Assembly: GCA_027484125.1 (NCBI GenBank)
Contig: JAIXUI010000054.1
Location: 1 to 64,000 of the forward strand
Direction: 5' to 3'
Length of the DNA: 64,000 bases
From: Bacteroidota bacterium
GTDB taxonomy: Bacteria > Bacteroidota > Bacteroidia > UBA7662 > JAIXUI01
Shown: positions 1-8,123 of the stretch, piece after piece
How the letters are laid out: each line of letters opens with the position of its first letter
Numbering within the stretch: the first letter of the stretch is position 1
The notes under the pieces: generated by a model
What the model saw: only the letters and a program-made list of their open reading frames with translations
What the model was told of the DNA's origin: nothing
Database searches by the model: none
Translations under genes and position numbers: made by a program

Positions 1-580
1 GCTATCTGATATTATTTGTACTTCGTCTAATGCGGTTCAAATTGTGGAAAGCCTGCCTGATGATCAACCAATCATTTTTGCACCTGATAAAAACTTAGGT
101 GCTTATATCAATAAAAAAACAGGTCGAAACATGCTCCTTTGGAATGGTGCCTGTCAGGTTCATGAAATCTTTTCTCTTGATAAAATTAAGAAACTCAGGG
201 AATTAAATCCAGAGGCTGAATTTATCGCCCACCCAGAATGTGAAGAGGAAATTCTATCGCTGGCTTCTTTTATTGGAAGCACCACTGCACTTCTGAATTA
301 CAGTCTTAAATCTTCTGCCAATGCCTTTATTGTAGCGACTGAAACTGGTATTCTTCACCAAATGGAGAAAGCAGCACCTCATAAAAAATTTATTCCTGCG
401 CCTCCTGACAATGGATGTGCCTGTAACGATTGTCCACATATGAAGCGAAATACCATGGAAAAAATTTATCTCGCCCTTAAATACGGTCAACCTACTATTG
501 AGATGGATGAATCTTTGAGAGCAGCAGCTGAAAAACCAATTCGCAGGATGCTCGATCTTTCTGCGAAATTAGGTCTCTAA
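1..580 (+). CDS. nadA: Quinolinate synthase NadA, C-terminal part
   Basis: This is the C-terminal ~190 residues of quinolinate synthase, the [4Fe-4S] enzyme that condenses iminoaspartate with dihydroxyacetone phosphate in de novo NAD synthesis. The reading frame is open from base 2, and the peptide read through the left edge begins [11 protein letters not shown], a conserved NadA segment with a cluster-ligand cysteine. The GTG at 44 is therefore internal and not the start. The segment [11 protein letters not shown] near codon 140 supplies the last conserved cysteine, followed by the usual [13 protein letters not shown] helix. The gene is cut by the window edge, so its start and the first cluster ligand are not visible. 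It is followed after 24 bases by the aminotransferase gene. Confidence 0.95.
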   Translation, partial: LSDIICTSSNAVQIVESLPDDQPIIFAPDKNLGAYINKKTGRNMLLWNGACQVHEIFSLDKIKKLRELNPEAEFIAHPECEEEILSLASFIGSTTALLNYSLKSSANAFIVATETGILHQMEKAAPHKKFIPAPPDNGCACNDCPHMKRNTMEKIYLALKYGQPTIEMDESLRAAAEKPIRRMLDLSAKLGL

Positions 581-604
581 TTTCGAGCGCTGTATTGTAC
601 AGGT

Positions 605-1762
605 ATGCCACATTATTCCTCCCTGATTTTAAGTAAGCTCCCTAATGTTGGAGTAAGCATCTTTTCTAAAATGACACGCCTCGCCTTCGATAATAAGGCT
701 GTCAATCTCGCTCAAGGTTTTCCAGACTTTCACCCTCCTGCTCAGCTGATGGATTTATTTGGAAAAGCCATGGCTGATGGTTTTAACCAGTACGCGCCTT
801 CTGATGGTTGGATGCCTCTTCGTGAAATTATTGCAGAAAGGGTTCAAGAGGCCTATCAAGCTTACTACAATCCTTTAAATGAAATAACCATTACTTCTGG
901 TGCTACTCAAGCTCTTTATTCAGCGTTTGCAACTTTCATTCAGGAAGGTGACGAAGTTATTTTATTTGAGCCTGCTTACGATAGTTATGCACCAGCTATT
1001 AAACTACAAGGTGGAATTCCGGTTTATGTTCCACTCAAACCTCCAAGTTTTGAGTACGATTGGGAATGGGTAAAGAGAAGCATCAATAAAAAAACCAAGA
1101 TGATCGTAGTGAATTCTCCCCATAATCCTACCGGCAAAATCTTAACTGATGCAGACTTGTCTGCCTTAGACCGACTTACTCACAACAACGATATCCTCAT
1201 TCTAAGCGATGAAGTTTACGAGCACATGGTTTTTGATGGAAAACAACATAAAAGTGTTGCTTCTCATCCTCAATTAAGAAACCGCGCTTTAGTCATTTCT
1301 TCTTTTGGGAAAACCTACCACACCACAGGCTGGAAAGTGGGTTATCTCTGTGCACCAGCTGAATTAACAACTGAGTTCAGAAAAGTACACCAGTTTACCG
1401 TATTTTCAGTAAATACGCCTGCTCAAGTGGCTTATTCCAACTTTATGAAAGTGGATCAAAGTGCCTTACATTTATCTGACTTTTACCAGCAAAAACGGGA
1501 TTTTCTTCTCGATGGACTTCGTTCTACTCCTTTTCAAGTACTTAAGCCAGAAGGTGCTTATTTTCTTTTAGCTGATTACAGTACTATTAGTCAATTAGAT
1601 GATATTTCCTTTACTGAATGGTTGTGTAAAGAGTTTGGGGTCGCCTTGGTTCCATTATCGCCTTTTTATCACATGAATCCAGACCTTAAATTGGTACGAT
1701 TTTGTTTTGCAAAGAAAGAAGAGACCCTTCAAGCTGCATTAAACCGACTAAGTAAGTTGTGA
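605..1762 (+). CDS. Methionine/glutamine-type class I aminotransferase (YbdL-like)
   Basis: A fold-type I PLP aminotransferase of 385 residues. The start region with NLAQGFPDF, the SPHNPTGK motif and the PLP-lysine segment SSFGKTYHTTGWK (Schiff-base lysine K236) match the YbdL / kynurenine-glutamine transaminase K group, which transaminates methionine and aromatic amino acids with glutamine or 2-oxo acids. It overlaps the following nitrilase-family gene by 4 bases (GTGA), so the two are probably translationally coupled. An omega-amidase next door fits a glutamine-transaminase role: glutamine as amino donor gives 2-oxoglutaramate, which the amidase clears. The family is certain; the preferred amino acid is inferred. 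Confidence 0.9.
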   Translation: MPHYSSLILSKLPNVGVSIFSKMTRLAFDNKAVNLAQGFPDFHPPAQLMDLFGKAMADGFNQYAPSDGWMPLREIIAERVQEAYQAYYNPLNEITITSGATQALYSAFATFIQEGDEVILFEPAYDSYAPAIKLQGGIPVYVPLKPPSFEYDWEWVKRSINKKTKMIVVNSPHNPTGKILTDADLSALDRLTHNNDILILSDEVYEHMVFDGKQHKSVASHPQLRNRALVISSFGKTYHTTGWKVGYLCAPAELTTEFRKVHQFTVFSVNTPAQVAYSNFMKVDQSALHLSDFYQQKRDFLLDGLRSTPFQVLKPEGAYFLLADYSTISQLDDISFTEWLCKEFGVALVPLSPFYHMNPDLKLVRFCFAKKEETLQAALNRLSKL

Positions 1763-2526
1763 GAATTCACTGGTTACAAACTGATATTATCTGGAAAGAC
1801 AGATTAGCAAATCATGCGCATGTTTCGCATTTACTTGAGCAAATACAGCCCAACGAGGTTGACATGGTAGTACTCCCTGAAATGTGGAATTCTGGTTTCT
1901 GCATGGAACCTGCTGATTTAGCTGAATCTCATGAAGGTGAAACCTGGAGCTGGTGTCTAAAGCAAGCTCAAAGATTAAATGCTTTGGTACTAGGGAGCTG
2001 GGTTACGACCGATTCGGGTCTTTTCTACAATCGGTTACATGTGGCATTTCCTGACGGTCGCCATTTGCACTATAACAAGCGCCATTTGTTTGCCTATGCG
2101 GGAGAGGACCAACATTATGCATCAGGCCGCGAAATTTTGGATTTTGTTTGGAAAGGATTTACAATTAGACCATTAGTTTGTTTTGACCTACGCTTTCCCG
2201 TTTGGAGTAGAACTACTTCAACAGATCTGCTAATCTATGTGGCTAACTGGCCAGAAGCTAGAATTACAGCTTGGGACCAACTCCTTGCAGCTAGGGCCAT
2301 CGAAAATCAATGTTTCGTTCTTGGTGTAAATCGAACCGGTATTGATGGTTACGGAATACCTTATGTGGGTCACTCAGCTTTGTATCAATTTGATGGAAAA
2401 CAACTTCATTACTCGGAAAAAGCCAATGATCAAGTTTCGTTTGTCTTGTTAAAAGAAGAGCTTGACAAGTTTAAAACAAGATTTCCTTTTCATCTTAGTG
2501 CCGATTCCTTTACTCTCAATTCATGA
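1759..2526 (+). CDS. Omega-amidase, carbon-nitrogen hydrolase family (YafV/Nit2-like)
   Basis: A 255-residue nitrilase-superfamily hydrolase. The E-K-C triad is visible as E41 (LPEMWN), K107 (YNKRHLF) and C141 (VCFDLRFP). The FDLRFP and YNKRHLFAYAGE contexts are those of YafV/Nit2 omega-amidases, which hydrolyse 2-oxoglutaramate or 2-oxosuccinamate to the oxo acid and ammonia. The start is a GTG that overlaps the TGA of the aminotransferase; no ATG lies near the beginning of the conserved region. Pairing with the upstream transaminase makes the pair an irreversible transamination module, probably for methionine salvage. The stop overlaps the next gene (ATGA). Confidence 0.88.
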   Translation: MRIHWLQTDIIWKDRLANHAHVSHLLEQIQPNEVDMVVLPEMWNSGFCMEPADLAESHEGETWSWCLKQAQRLNALVLGSWVTTDSGLFYNRLHVAFPDGRHLHYNKRHLFAYAGEDQHYASGREILDFVWKGFTIRPLVCFDLRFPVWSRTTSTDLLIYVANWPEARITAWDQLLAARAIENQCFVLGVNRTGIDGYGIPYVGHSALYQFDGKQLHYSEKANDQVSFVLLKEELDKFKTRFPFHLSADSFTLNS

Positions 2527-2885
2527 AAAATCCAGAAATAGAGCATCATTTTAAAACCTTATGCATGAAGCTTTCCGATCATTTCGGGAAAGAACCTGAT
2601 CTTCAGGCTATTCTCTTTTTAATTGGTGTGGATGAATTGAATCTTATCAAGACCAAATTCAATAAAGAAGAAAAGCAGGACCTAATGCATGTAGGTGTAT
2701 GTAAGGTTTTGAGCTACTCAGATTATTATGAGTTGGCTGGATTAGACGAAGAAGGATGGCCACATTATAACTGCCTTAAACCTCTAAGCAACATGAACTT
2801 GCTAGAACAGGAAGATCTGATTAAAGCACATGTGGTCTTTCACTTTCAACAAATTAACTTTTTAGAAGCAGACATCTCCCTTTAA
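2523..2885 (+). CDS. Conserved small hypothetical protein
   Basis: A 120-residue soluble acidic protein whose function I do not recognise. It has no signal peptide and no membrane segment, and a helical N-terminal half. It looks like one of the small uncharacterised Bacteroidota proteins. The ATG overlaps the preceding omega-amidase stop (ATGA), so it is probably translated with that gene; the next gene starts 12 bases downstream. Its position supports it being real, as does a reading frame filling the space exactly, but nothing in the sequence indicates catalysis. Confidence 0.75.
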   Translation: MKNPEIEHHFKTLCMKLSDHFGKEPDLQAILFLIGVDELNLIKTKFNKEEKQDLMHVGVCKVLSYSDYYELAGLDEEGWPHYNCLKPLSNMNLLEQEDLIKAHVVFHFQQINFLEADISL

Positions 2886-2896
2886 CTTTAATACGC

Positions 2897-3598
2897 ATGA
2901 AAAGAATCATTTTGCTTTTTATCGCTTTTGGAATAGCGATTTCAGCCCATTCTGCAGGTTCAACCTCTGATAAAACTAAGAAGGGAAAGAAACCTAAAGC
3001 AGAAAAATTGACCAAAGTAGAGATTGAAACCTCTTATGGTACTATGATAGCAGTGTTATACAACAGTACACCGCTGCATCGAGACAATTTCTTAAAATTG
3101 GCTAAAGACGGCTTTTACGATGGTACCTTGTTTCACCGCATTATTCGCAATTTTATGATTCAAGGTGGTGATCCCGAATCAAAAAATGCGGCTCCAGAGA
3201 AGCAATTAGGTAATGGAGGGCCTGGATACACCATTCCCGCAGAATTTGTGGATACGCTTTATCACCGAAAAGGTGCGTTAGCTGCTGCTCGTTTAGGCGA
3301 TTTCGTTAATCCAAAAAAAGAATCTTCCGGAAGTCAATTTTATATTGTGCAAGGGGCCCCTGTTCCACCAGAGCAACTCACCATGATGGCAGCTCAATCT
3401 GGAAGAAAGTACACGAAAGAACAACAGCAGGTGTATGCCAAGGTTGGAGGGACTCCACACCTAGATGGTGGATACACTGTTTTTGGTCAAGTGATTTCCG
3501 GTTTTGATGTGTTAGATAAAATTGCAGCAGTAGCTACAAAACCAGGTGATCGTCCGGTTAGTGATGTAGCCATGAAAGTTAGGATTCTAAAGAAGTGA
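2897..3598 (+). CDS. Secreted cyclophilin-type peptidyl-prolyl isomerase
   Basis: A 233-residue protein with an N-terminal signal peptide (about residues 1-20, lysine-arginine then a hydrophobic core ending near SAHSA), a short lysine-rich linker and a cyclophilin domain from about residue 40 to the end. Diagnostic segments are FHRIIRNFMIQGGDP, containing the catalytic arginine, GSQFYIVQG and the C-terminal GFDVLDKIA. It would catalyse proline isomerisation in the periplasm and help fold exported proteins. The domain carries an insertion after the QFYIVQG strand (about residues 155-185), common in Bacteroidota cyclophilins. It overlaps exonuclease III by 4 bases. Confidence 0.92.
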   Translation: MKRIILLFIAFGIAISAHSAGSTSDKTKKGKKPKAEKLTKVEIETSYGTMIAVLYNSTPLHRDNFLKLAKDGFYDGTLFHRIIRNFMIQGGDPESKNAAPEKQLGNGGPGYTIPAEFVDTLYHRKGALAAARLGDFVNPKKESSGSQFYIVQGAPVPPEQLTMMAAQSGRKYTKEQQQVYAKVGGTPHLDGGYTVFGQVISGFDVLDKIAAVATKPGDRPVSDVAMKVRILKK

Positions 3599-4365
3599 TT
3601 CGGGTAGCCACTTATAATGTAAATGGGATACGTTCTGCATTAGGCAAAGGACTTATTGACTGGTTTCGAGAAACCAATCCAGATGTGCTATGTCTTCAGG
3701 AAATCAAAGCAGACGAAAGCACTTTTGATGTTAAACCATTCGAAGAACTTGGTTATCAGGTCCGCATATTTCCTGCTGAAAAGAAAGGATACAGTGGTGT
3801 TGCTATCGTAACTAGGTTACCCATCCTACATGTTGAATACGGTATCGGTAATGCTGTTTATGACCGAGAAGGCAGAGGTATTCGACTCGATTTTGATCAA
3901 TTCTCTGTACTTTCTGTTTACCTTCCTTCCGGATCATCTGGTGAGGAAAGACAAGCATTCAAGATGGAAATGCTTAGTTGGTTTCTACCCTACATCCAGC
4001 AGATTAAACAGCAATTTCCCAGATTGATTGTTGCTGGCGATTTCAACATCTGCCATAAACCTATCGATATTCATGACCCGGTTAGGAATGCGACTTCAAG
4101 CGGATTCTTACCAGAAGAACGAGCCTGGATGGATCAATGGGTGAATGCCGGACTCACTGACAGTTTCAGATTCCTAAATCCTGAAACAAAAGATGCCTAT
4201 AGTTGGTGGACATTTAGAGCAGGAGCAAGAGGAAAAAATAAAGGCTGGAGAATTGATTATCAATTTATTACAGAAGATCTCGTTGATTTTCTAGTATCCA
4301 GTTGTATGCATCCTCATGCTGTTCATTCTGATCATTGTCCGGTGGTGACGGATTTTCAATTCTAA
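3595..4365 (+). CDS. xthA: Exodeoxyribonuclease III
   Basis: A 256-residue endonuclease/exonuclease/phosphatase-fold enzyme of the ExoIII/AP endonuclease family, acting in base-excision repair. The N-terminal NVNGIRSA, the metal-binding glutamate E36 in CLQEIKAD, D149-x-N151 in GDFNICHKPIDI and the terminal D246-H247 pair in HSDHCPV are all present, so the catalytic set is complete. The length matches the family. The start is a GTG overlapping the TGA of the cyclophilin gene; the translation beginning IRVATYNVNG fits the family N-terminus, so this start is well supported. Confidence 0.95.
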   Translation: MIRVATYNVNGIRSALGKGLIDWFRETNPDVLCLQEIKADESTFDVKPFEELGYQVRIFPAEKKGYSGVAIVTRLPILHVEYGIGNAVYDREGRGIRLDFDQFSVLSVYLPSGSSGEERQAFKMEMLSWFLPYIQQIKQQFPRLIVAGDFNICHKPIDIHDPVRNATSSGFLPEERAWMDQWVNAGLTDSFRFLNPETKDAYSWWTFRAGARGKNKGWRIDYQFITEDLVDFLVSSCMHPHAVHSDHCPVVTDFQF

Positions 4366-4372
4366 TTAATTC

Positions 4373-7300
4373 ATGAAGAGTAATTCATTCAACAGTCTAA
4401 AAGACAAACTCGAAGCCTATATCCGGAAATACTATAAAAACCGGATCATCAGGGGTAGTCTGTTTTTTACAGGAAGCTTACTCTCGGTATTTTTACTGCT
4501 GGTCTTTGCAGAGCAGATTTTATGGCTTTCACCGTTCTGGAGAAGTGTACTCTTCTTTGGTTTCGTGGGTTTGAGTTTCTACTTTCTGCTGCTCTGGCTC
4601 ATCATTCCTCTCCTTAAGCTTAACCAAATTGGCCAACGTTTATCGTATGAACAGGCGGCAAGGTTAATTGGGCAGCATTTTCCGGAAGTCAATGACCGAT
4701 TGCTCAATACTTTACAACTAGAAAACCAGTTGGAGGAGCGGTCGGAAGAAGATGTATTCTTGGCTGCTTCAATTGATCAGAAGATAGCCTTGCTTAAGCC
4801 CGTTCCATTTGCAAACGCCATCAATTTTAAAGAGAACTACAAGTACTTGAGATGGGTAGCCATTCCTATGTTAATGCTGCTTTTCATTTCAGCTATTTCG
4901 CCTGATTGGATTAGTAAACCTGCTTCAAGACTGGTTCGTTTCAATGAGGAATTTGTTCCGGAAGCGCCATTTCAAGTCAATATTAAGAATCAATCACTTC
5001 AAGCCACTCAGTTTGAAGACTTTAATCTTTCAGTTGAGACCCAGGGTAAATTAATTCCCAAAGAATTATTCTTAGAAATTGGAAATCAACGTTTTAGGAT
5101 GAACCAAGAGCGGAAGAACAGTTTCTATTATTTGTTTAATCAAGTTCAAAGGAATCTTGAATTCCGATTTGTCTCAGGCGAGTACACTACACAGACTTAT
5201 CTGCTGAAGGTTGTTCCCCGCCCTGTCATTAAGGGAATGACGGTTAAACTTGATTATCCTGATTACCTCAATAAAAAAGATGAAGTACTAAGCGACCGTG
5301 GCGACTTTACAGTTCCGGAAGGAACAAAGTTAGCCTGGGTAATAGAAGGAGAGCACATTGATCAACTTCAGCTTTTATGGTCAGGTAAGCCATTAGACGT
5401 CAGGAAGATAGAAGGATCTAATCGCTTTGAATCTAAACTAATCATCAGACAATCAGGTAATTACCTGATTTCTACATCCAATAATCAATCTTCTATTAAA
5501 GATTCTGCTGCTTATGCGGTAATAGTTACCAAAGATGAATATCCAGCAATAAGGATGTTTGAATCAGCGGATAGTTTAAACAAAGCCATTCGATACTTTG
5601 AAGGAGAAATTGCTGACGATTATGGAATTAGTCAGCTTTTATTTCGTTATCGAACTATAGTTGACGACAATAAGAAAGCTGGGAATTGGACAACCACAAA
5701 ACTTCCTTTTCAAGCAAACAATCTTCAGCAGAGGGTATTACACTTCTTTGACATTGAGGCACTTTCTCTTCCTCCAGGTCAAACTATTGAGTACTTTTTT
5801 GAAGTTTATGACAACGATGGGGTAAATGGGGCTAAATCCAGTAGAACTGAAACTTTCCGATTCAGACAAGAAAGTGTCAAGGAAATGGAGAAAGCTACAG
5901 AAACGCGATCTGATCAGATTGCATCCTCATTAAAGGAAGCGGTGAAGGAGACCAAGAAAATTCAGCAAGAAGCAGAGCAGCTAAGAAAGAAATTGAGAGA
6001 TAAGCAGGATTTAAGCTGGGAAGATAAGAAGGCAGTAGATCAACTCTTGAAGAAGCAGCAGCAGATAGAGAAAACCTTGGAAGAGGTGAAGCAACTATCT
6101 GAACAGAATCTGAAACAGATGGAGAAGACTGATCCGGAGGAGCAACAGCTTTTAGAAAAGCAAAAAGAGCTTCAGGAAATGCTAGAAAAAACATTGAACG
6201 ACGACCTGAAGAAACTAATTGAAGAAATCCAAAAACTTCAAGAGAATAAAGCAGACCCAGCAGAGCTACAAAAGCAGCTGGATAACATGAAAGTTGACAA
6301 CAAGGATTTACAGAAAGAGCTTGATCGAATGCTTGAATTCTTTAAAGAACTTGCTGTAGAACAAAAGATGGACAAGGTGATGGAGAAATTAGATGACCTT
6401 GCCAATCGTCAGGAGAAGCTATCTCAAGATGATCAATCTTCTAAAGAGGAGCAACTCAGCAAGCAGGAAGAGTTGAATAAGGAATTCAAAGACCTGAAAG
6501 AAGAATTGAAAGACTTGAAGGAGAAGAACGAACAACTTGAATCTCCTAAGGATATGGGCGAGATGGAAAAAGAATCTTCTGAGATTGAACAGGAGATGAA
6601 GTCAGGTCAGGAAAACTTAAACAAAGGACAACAAAAAGCCGCTAAGAAGAACCAAAAGCAGGCTGCTCAAAAGATGCAACAGATGTCTGCGAACATGAAG
6701 CAGCGTAAGCAACAGCAAGAGCAAGAAGAGATGCAGGAGGACATGCGTGCTCTTCGAATGTTGCTAGACAATTTAGTTAAACTATCTTTTGCTCAAGAGG
6801 GACTGATAGATAGGTTAAAAGACAATACCCAATATGGTCCTATCTATGTAAAAATCGCACAAGAGCAGTTTAAACTGAAAGAGGATGCTCGTTTAATTGA
6901 AGATAGTTTACAAGCACTTTCTAAACGTGTGATGCAGTTGAAGAGCTTCATAACCAAAGAAGTTACTGATATGAATCAACATCTGGAAGCATCTATTCAA
7001 GCATTAGGAACACGCAATACGCCTTTGGCAAAAGTTAAACAGCAATATGTGATGACTTCTGTTAATAACCTGGCAGTTATGCTTTCAGAAGTTCTCAAGC
7101 AGATGCAGCAACAGCAGCAACAGCAGCAGCAAGGTCAAGGTTCATGTGCAAAGCCTGGAAAGAAGAAGCCTGGAGGTGGAGCATTATCAAAGCTTCAGAA
7201 GCAGTTAAACGAAGATCTACAGAAGTTGAAAGAAGGGCAAAAACCTGGTCAACAAAGTCCTAAGCCGGGGCAGCGTCAAAGTGGACAAGGAAAAGAGTTT

Positions 7301-7747
7301 GCTCAAATGGTTGCTAGGCAACAAGCTATTCGAAGAGAACTGCAAAAGTTGAATGAACAGCTTAAGAAAGAAGGGAAGGGGGGAAAACCCGAACAAGGAC
7401 AAATAGAGAAAGCTTTGCAAGAAATGGAGAAGACGGAGCGGGAGTTGTTGAATAAAAGCTTAAGTCAAGAAACCCTTAATAGGCAACAAGATATACTAAC
7501 TCGGTTATTAGAATCTGAGAAAGCGGAGCGCGAGCGAGGAGAAGAAGAAACCAGGAAGAGCAATACAGCTGACCAGAATATATTGAATAGACAGAGAGCT
7601 TTTGAGCAATTTAAACTTCAGAAACAAAGAGATACTGAAAGCCTTAAAAGCATAAGTTTGGATTTGCAGCCATTTTACCGTCAAAAAGTTGATGGTTATA
7701 TGAATAACCTGTTAAAGAAGAAAAGTGAAGGGCCAAATCGTTTTTGA
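4373..7747 (+). CDS. DUF4175-type large coiled-coil membrane protein
   Basis: A 1124-residue protein of the type annotated DUF4175 in Bacteroidota. Two hydrophobic helices (about residues 25-52 and 58-82) and a third (about 158-178) anchor it in the inner membrane. A beta-rich region follows to about residue 500, then a very long charged coiled coil rich in K, E and Q (about 505-880), a nine-glutamine run near residue 920 and further glutamine/lysine-rich helices to the C-terminus. No enzymatic motif is seen. Large periplasmic domain plus coiled coil suggests an envelope or scaffold role, but the function is unknown. Its end overlaps the RsbW-like gene by 23 bases. Confidence 0.85.
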   Translation: MKSNSFNSLKDKLEAYIRKYYKNRIIRGSLFFTGSLLSVFLLLVFAEQILWLSPFWRSVLFFGFVGLSFYFLLLWLIIPLLKLNQIGQRLSYEQAARLIGQHFPEVNDRLLNTLQLENQLEERSEEDVFLAASIDQKIALLKPVPFANAINFKENYKYLRWVAIPMLMLLFISAISPDWISKPASRLVRFNEEFVPEAPFQVNIKNQSLQATQFEDFNLSVETQGKLIPKELFLEIGNQRFRMNQERKNSFYYLFNQVQRNLEFRFVSGEYTTQTYLLKVVPRPVIKGMTVKLDYPDYLNKKDEVLSDRGDFTVPEGTKLAWVIEGEHIDQLQLLWSGKPLDVRKIEGSNRFESKLIIRQSGNYLISTSNNQSSIKDSAAYAVIVTKDEYPAIRMFESADSLNKAIRYFEGEIADDYGISQLLFRYRTIVDDNKKAGNWTTTKLPFQANNLQQRVLHFFDIEALSLPPGQTIEYFFEVYDNDGVNGAKSSRTETFRFRQESVKEMEKATETRSDQIASSLKEAVKETKKIQQEAEQLRKKLRDKQDLSWEDKKAVDQLLKKQQQIEKTLEEVKQLSEQNLKQMEKTDPEEQQLLEKQKELQEMLEKTLNDDLKKLIEEIQKLQENKADPAELQKQLDNMKVDNKDLQKELDRMLEFFKELAVEQKMDKVMEKLDDLANRQEKLSQDDQSSKEEQLSKQEELNKEFKDLKEELKDLKEKNEQLESPKDMGEMEKESSEIEQEMKSGQENLNKGQQKAAKKNQKQAAQKMQQMSANMKQRKQQQEQEEMQEDMRALRMLLDNLVKLSFAQEGLIDRLKDNTQYGPIYVKIAQEQFKLKEDARLIEDSLQALSKRVMQLKSFITKEVTDMNQHLEASIQALGTRNTPLAKVKQQYVMTSVNNLAVMLSEVLKQMQQQQQQQQQGQGSCAKPGKKKPGGGALSKLQKQLNEDLQKLKEGQKPGQQSPKPGQRQSGQGKEFAQMVARQQAIRRELQKLNEQLKKEGKGGKPEQGQIEKALQEMEKTERELLNKSLSQETLNRQQDILTRLLESEKAERERGEEETRKSNTADQNILNRQRAFEQFKLQKQRDTESLKSISLDLQPFYRQKVDGYMNNLLKKKSEGPNRF
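5451..5470. repeat. Perfect 20-bp palindrome inside the DUF4175 gene
   Basis: The half-site AATCAGGTAA is followed immediately by its exact reverse complement TTACCTGATT, with no spacer. It lies in coding sequence (peptide SGNYLIS), about 1.1 kb downstream of the gene start. A palindrome of this length is a plausible dimeric-regulator or nucleoid-protein site, but nothing nearby shows a promoter. Confidence 0.9.
7106..7132 (+). repeat. CAG/CAA tract encoding nine glutamines
   Basis: Nine consecutive CAG or CAA codons in the C-terminal part of the DUF4175 gene. Mixed codons lower the slippage risk, but three consecutive CAGs remain at the end. Changes in copy number would be in frame. Confidence 0.95.
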
Positions 7748-8123
7748 GAATGGCTTAGAGGATTGGCCTTTATTAGACCAATTCATTAGTGAGCTCAATG
7801 AAGAACACACCCTTACCGATAGAGCAAAGTTTGGGTTAAGGCTTGTACTGAGTGAAGCTGTTGCTAATGCTATTAAACATGGAAATAAGAGCGAGCATGG
7901 CAAGAAGGTTTGGTTGTCTTGGAATCTGAACTATCCCTTTTTAGAGCTCCAAATTAAAGATGAAGGTGAAGGTTTTCAATTTGAAGATATTTCAGATCCT
8001 ACTCAACTTCATCTGCTACATAAAGAGGGCGGTAGGGGAGTTTTTCTCTTAAAACAATATTGCTTAGAAGTTAGATATGAGTACGTAAACAAAACACTTG
8101 TTTGTAAACTAAGCCTCGACTGA
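7725..8123 (+). CDS. RsbW-like histidine-kinase-type ATPase domain protein
   Basis: A stand-alone 132-residue HATPase_c_2 protein resembling anti-sigma/serine kinases such as RsbW and SpoIIAB. The N-box SEAVANAIKHG, the G1 box KDEGEGF and the G2-like GGRGVFLLK are all present, giving a complete ATP-binding Bergerat fold. The start is a GTG inside the end of the DUF4175 gene (23-base overlap, preceded by AAGAAGAAAA), and the stop shares one base with the ybeY ATG. In Bacteroidota such proteins occur without an obvious sigma-factor partner, and no anti-sigma antagonist or sigma factor is seen nearby. Partner and target are unknown. Confidence 0.85.
   Translation: MKGQIVFENGLEDWPLLDQFISELNEEHTLTDRAKFGLRLVLSEAVANAIKHGNKSEHGKKVWLSWNLNYPFLELQIKDEGEGFQFEDISDPTQLHLLHKEGGRGVFLLKQYCLEVRYEYVNKTLVCKLSLD

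Noticed and set aside
44-46. GTG as start of the first gene
   Set aside because: The frame is open to the left edge and the upstream residues match internal NadA sequence with a cluster cysteine.
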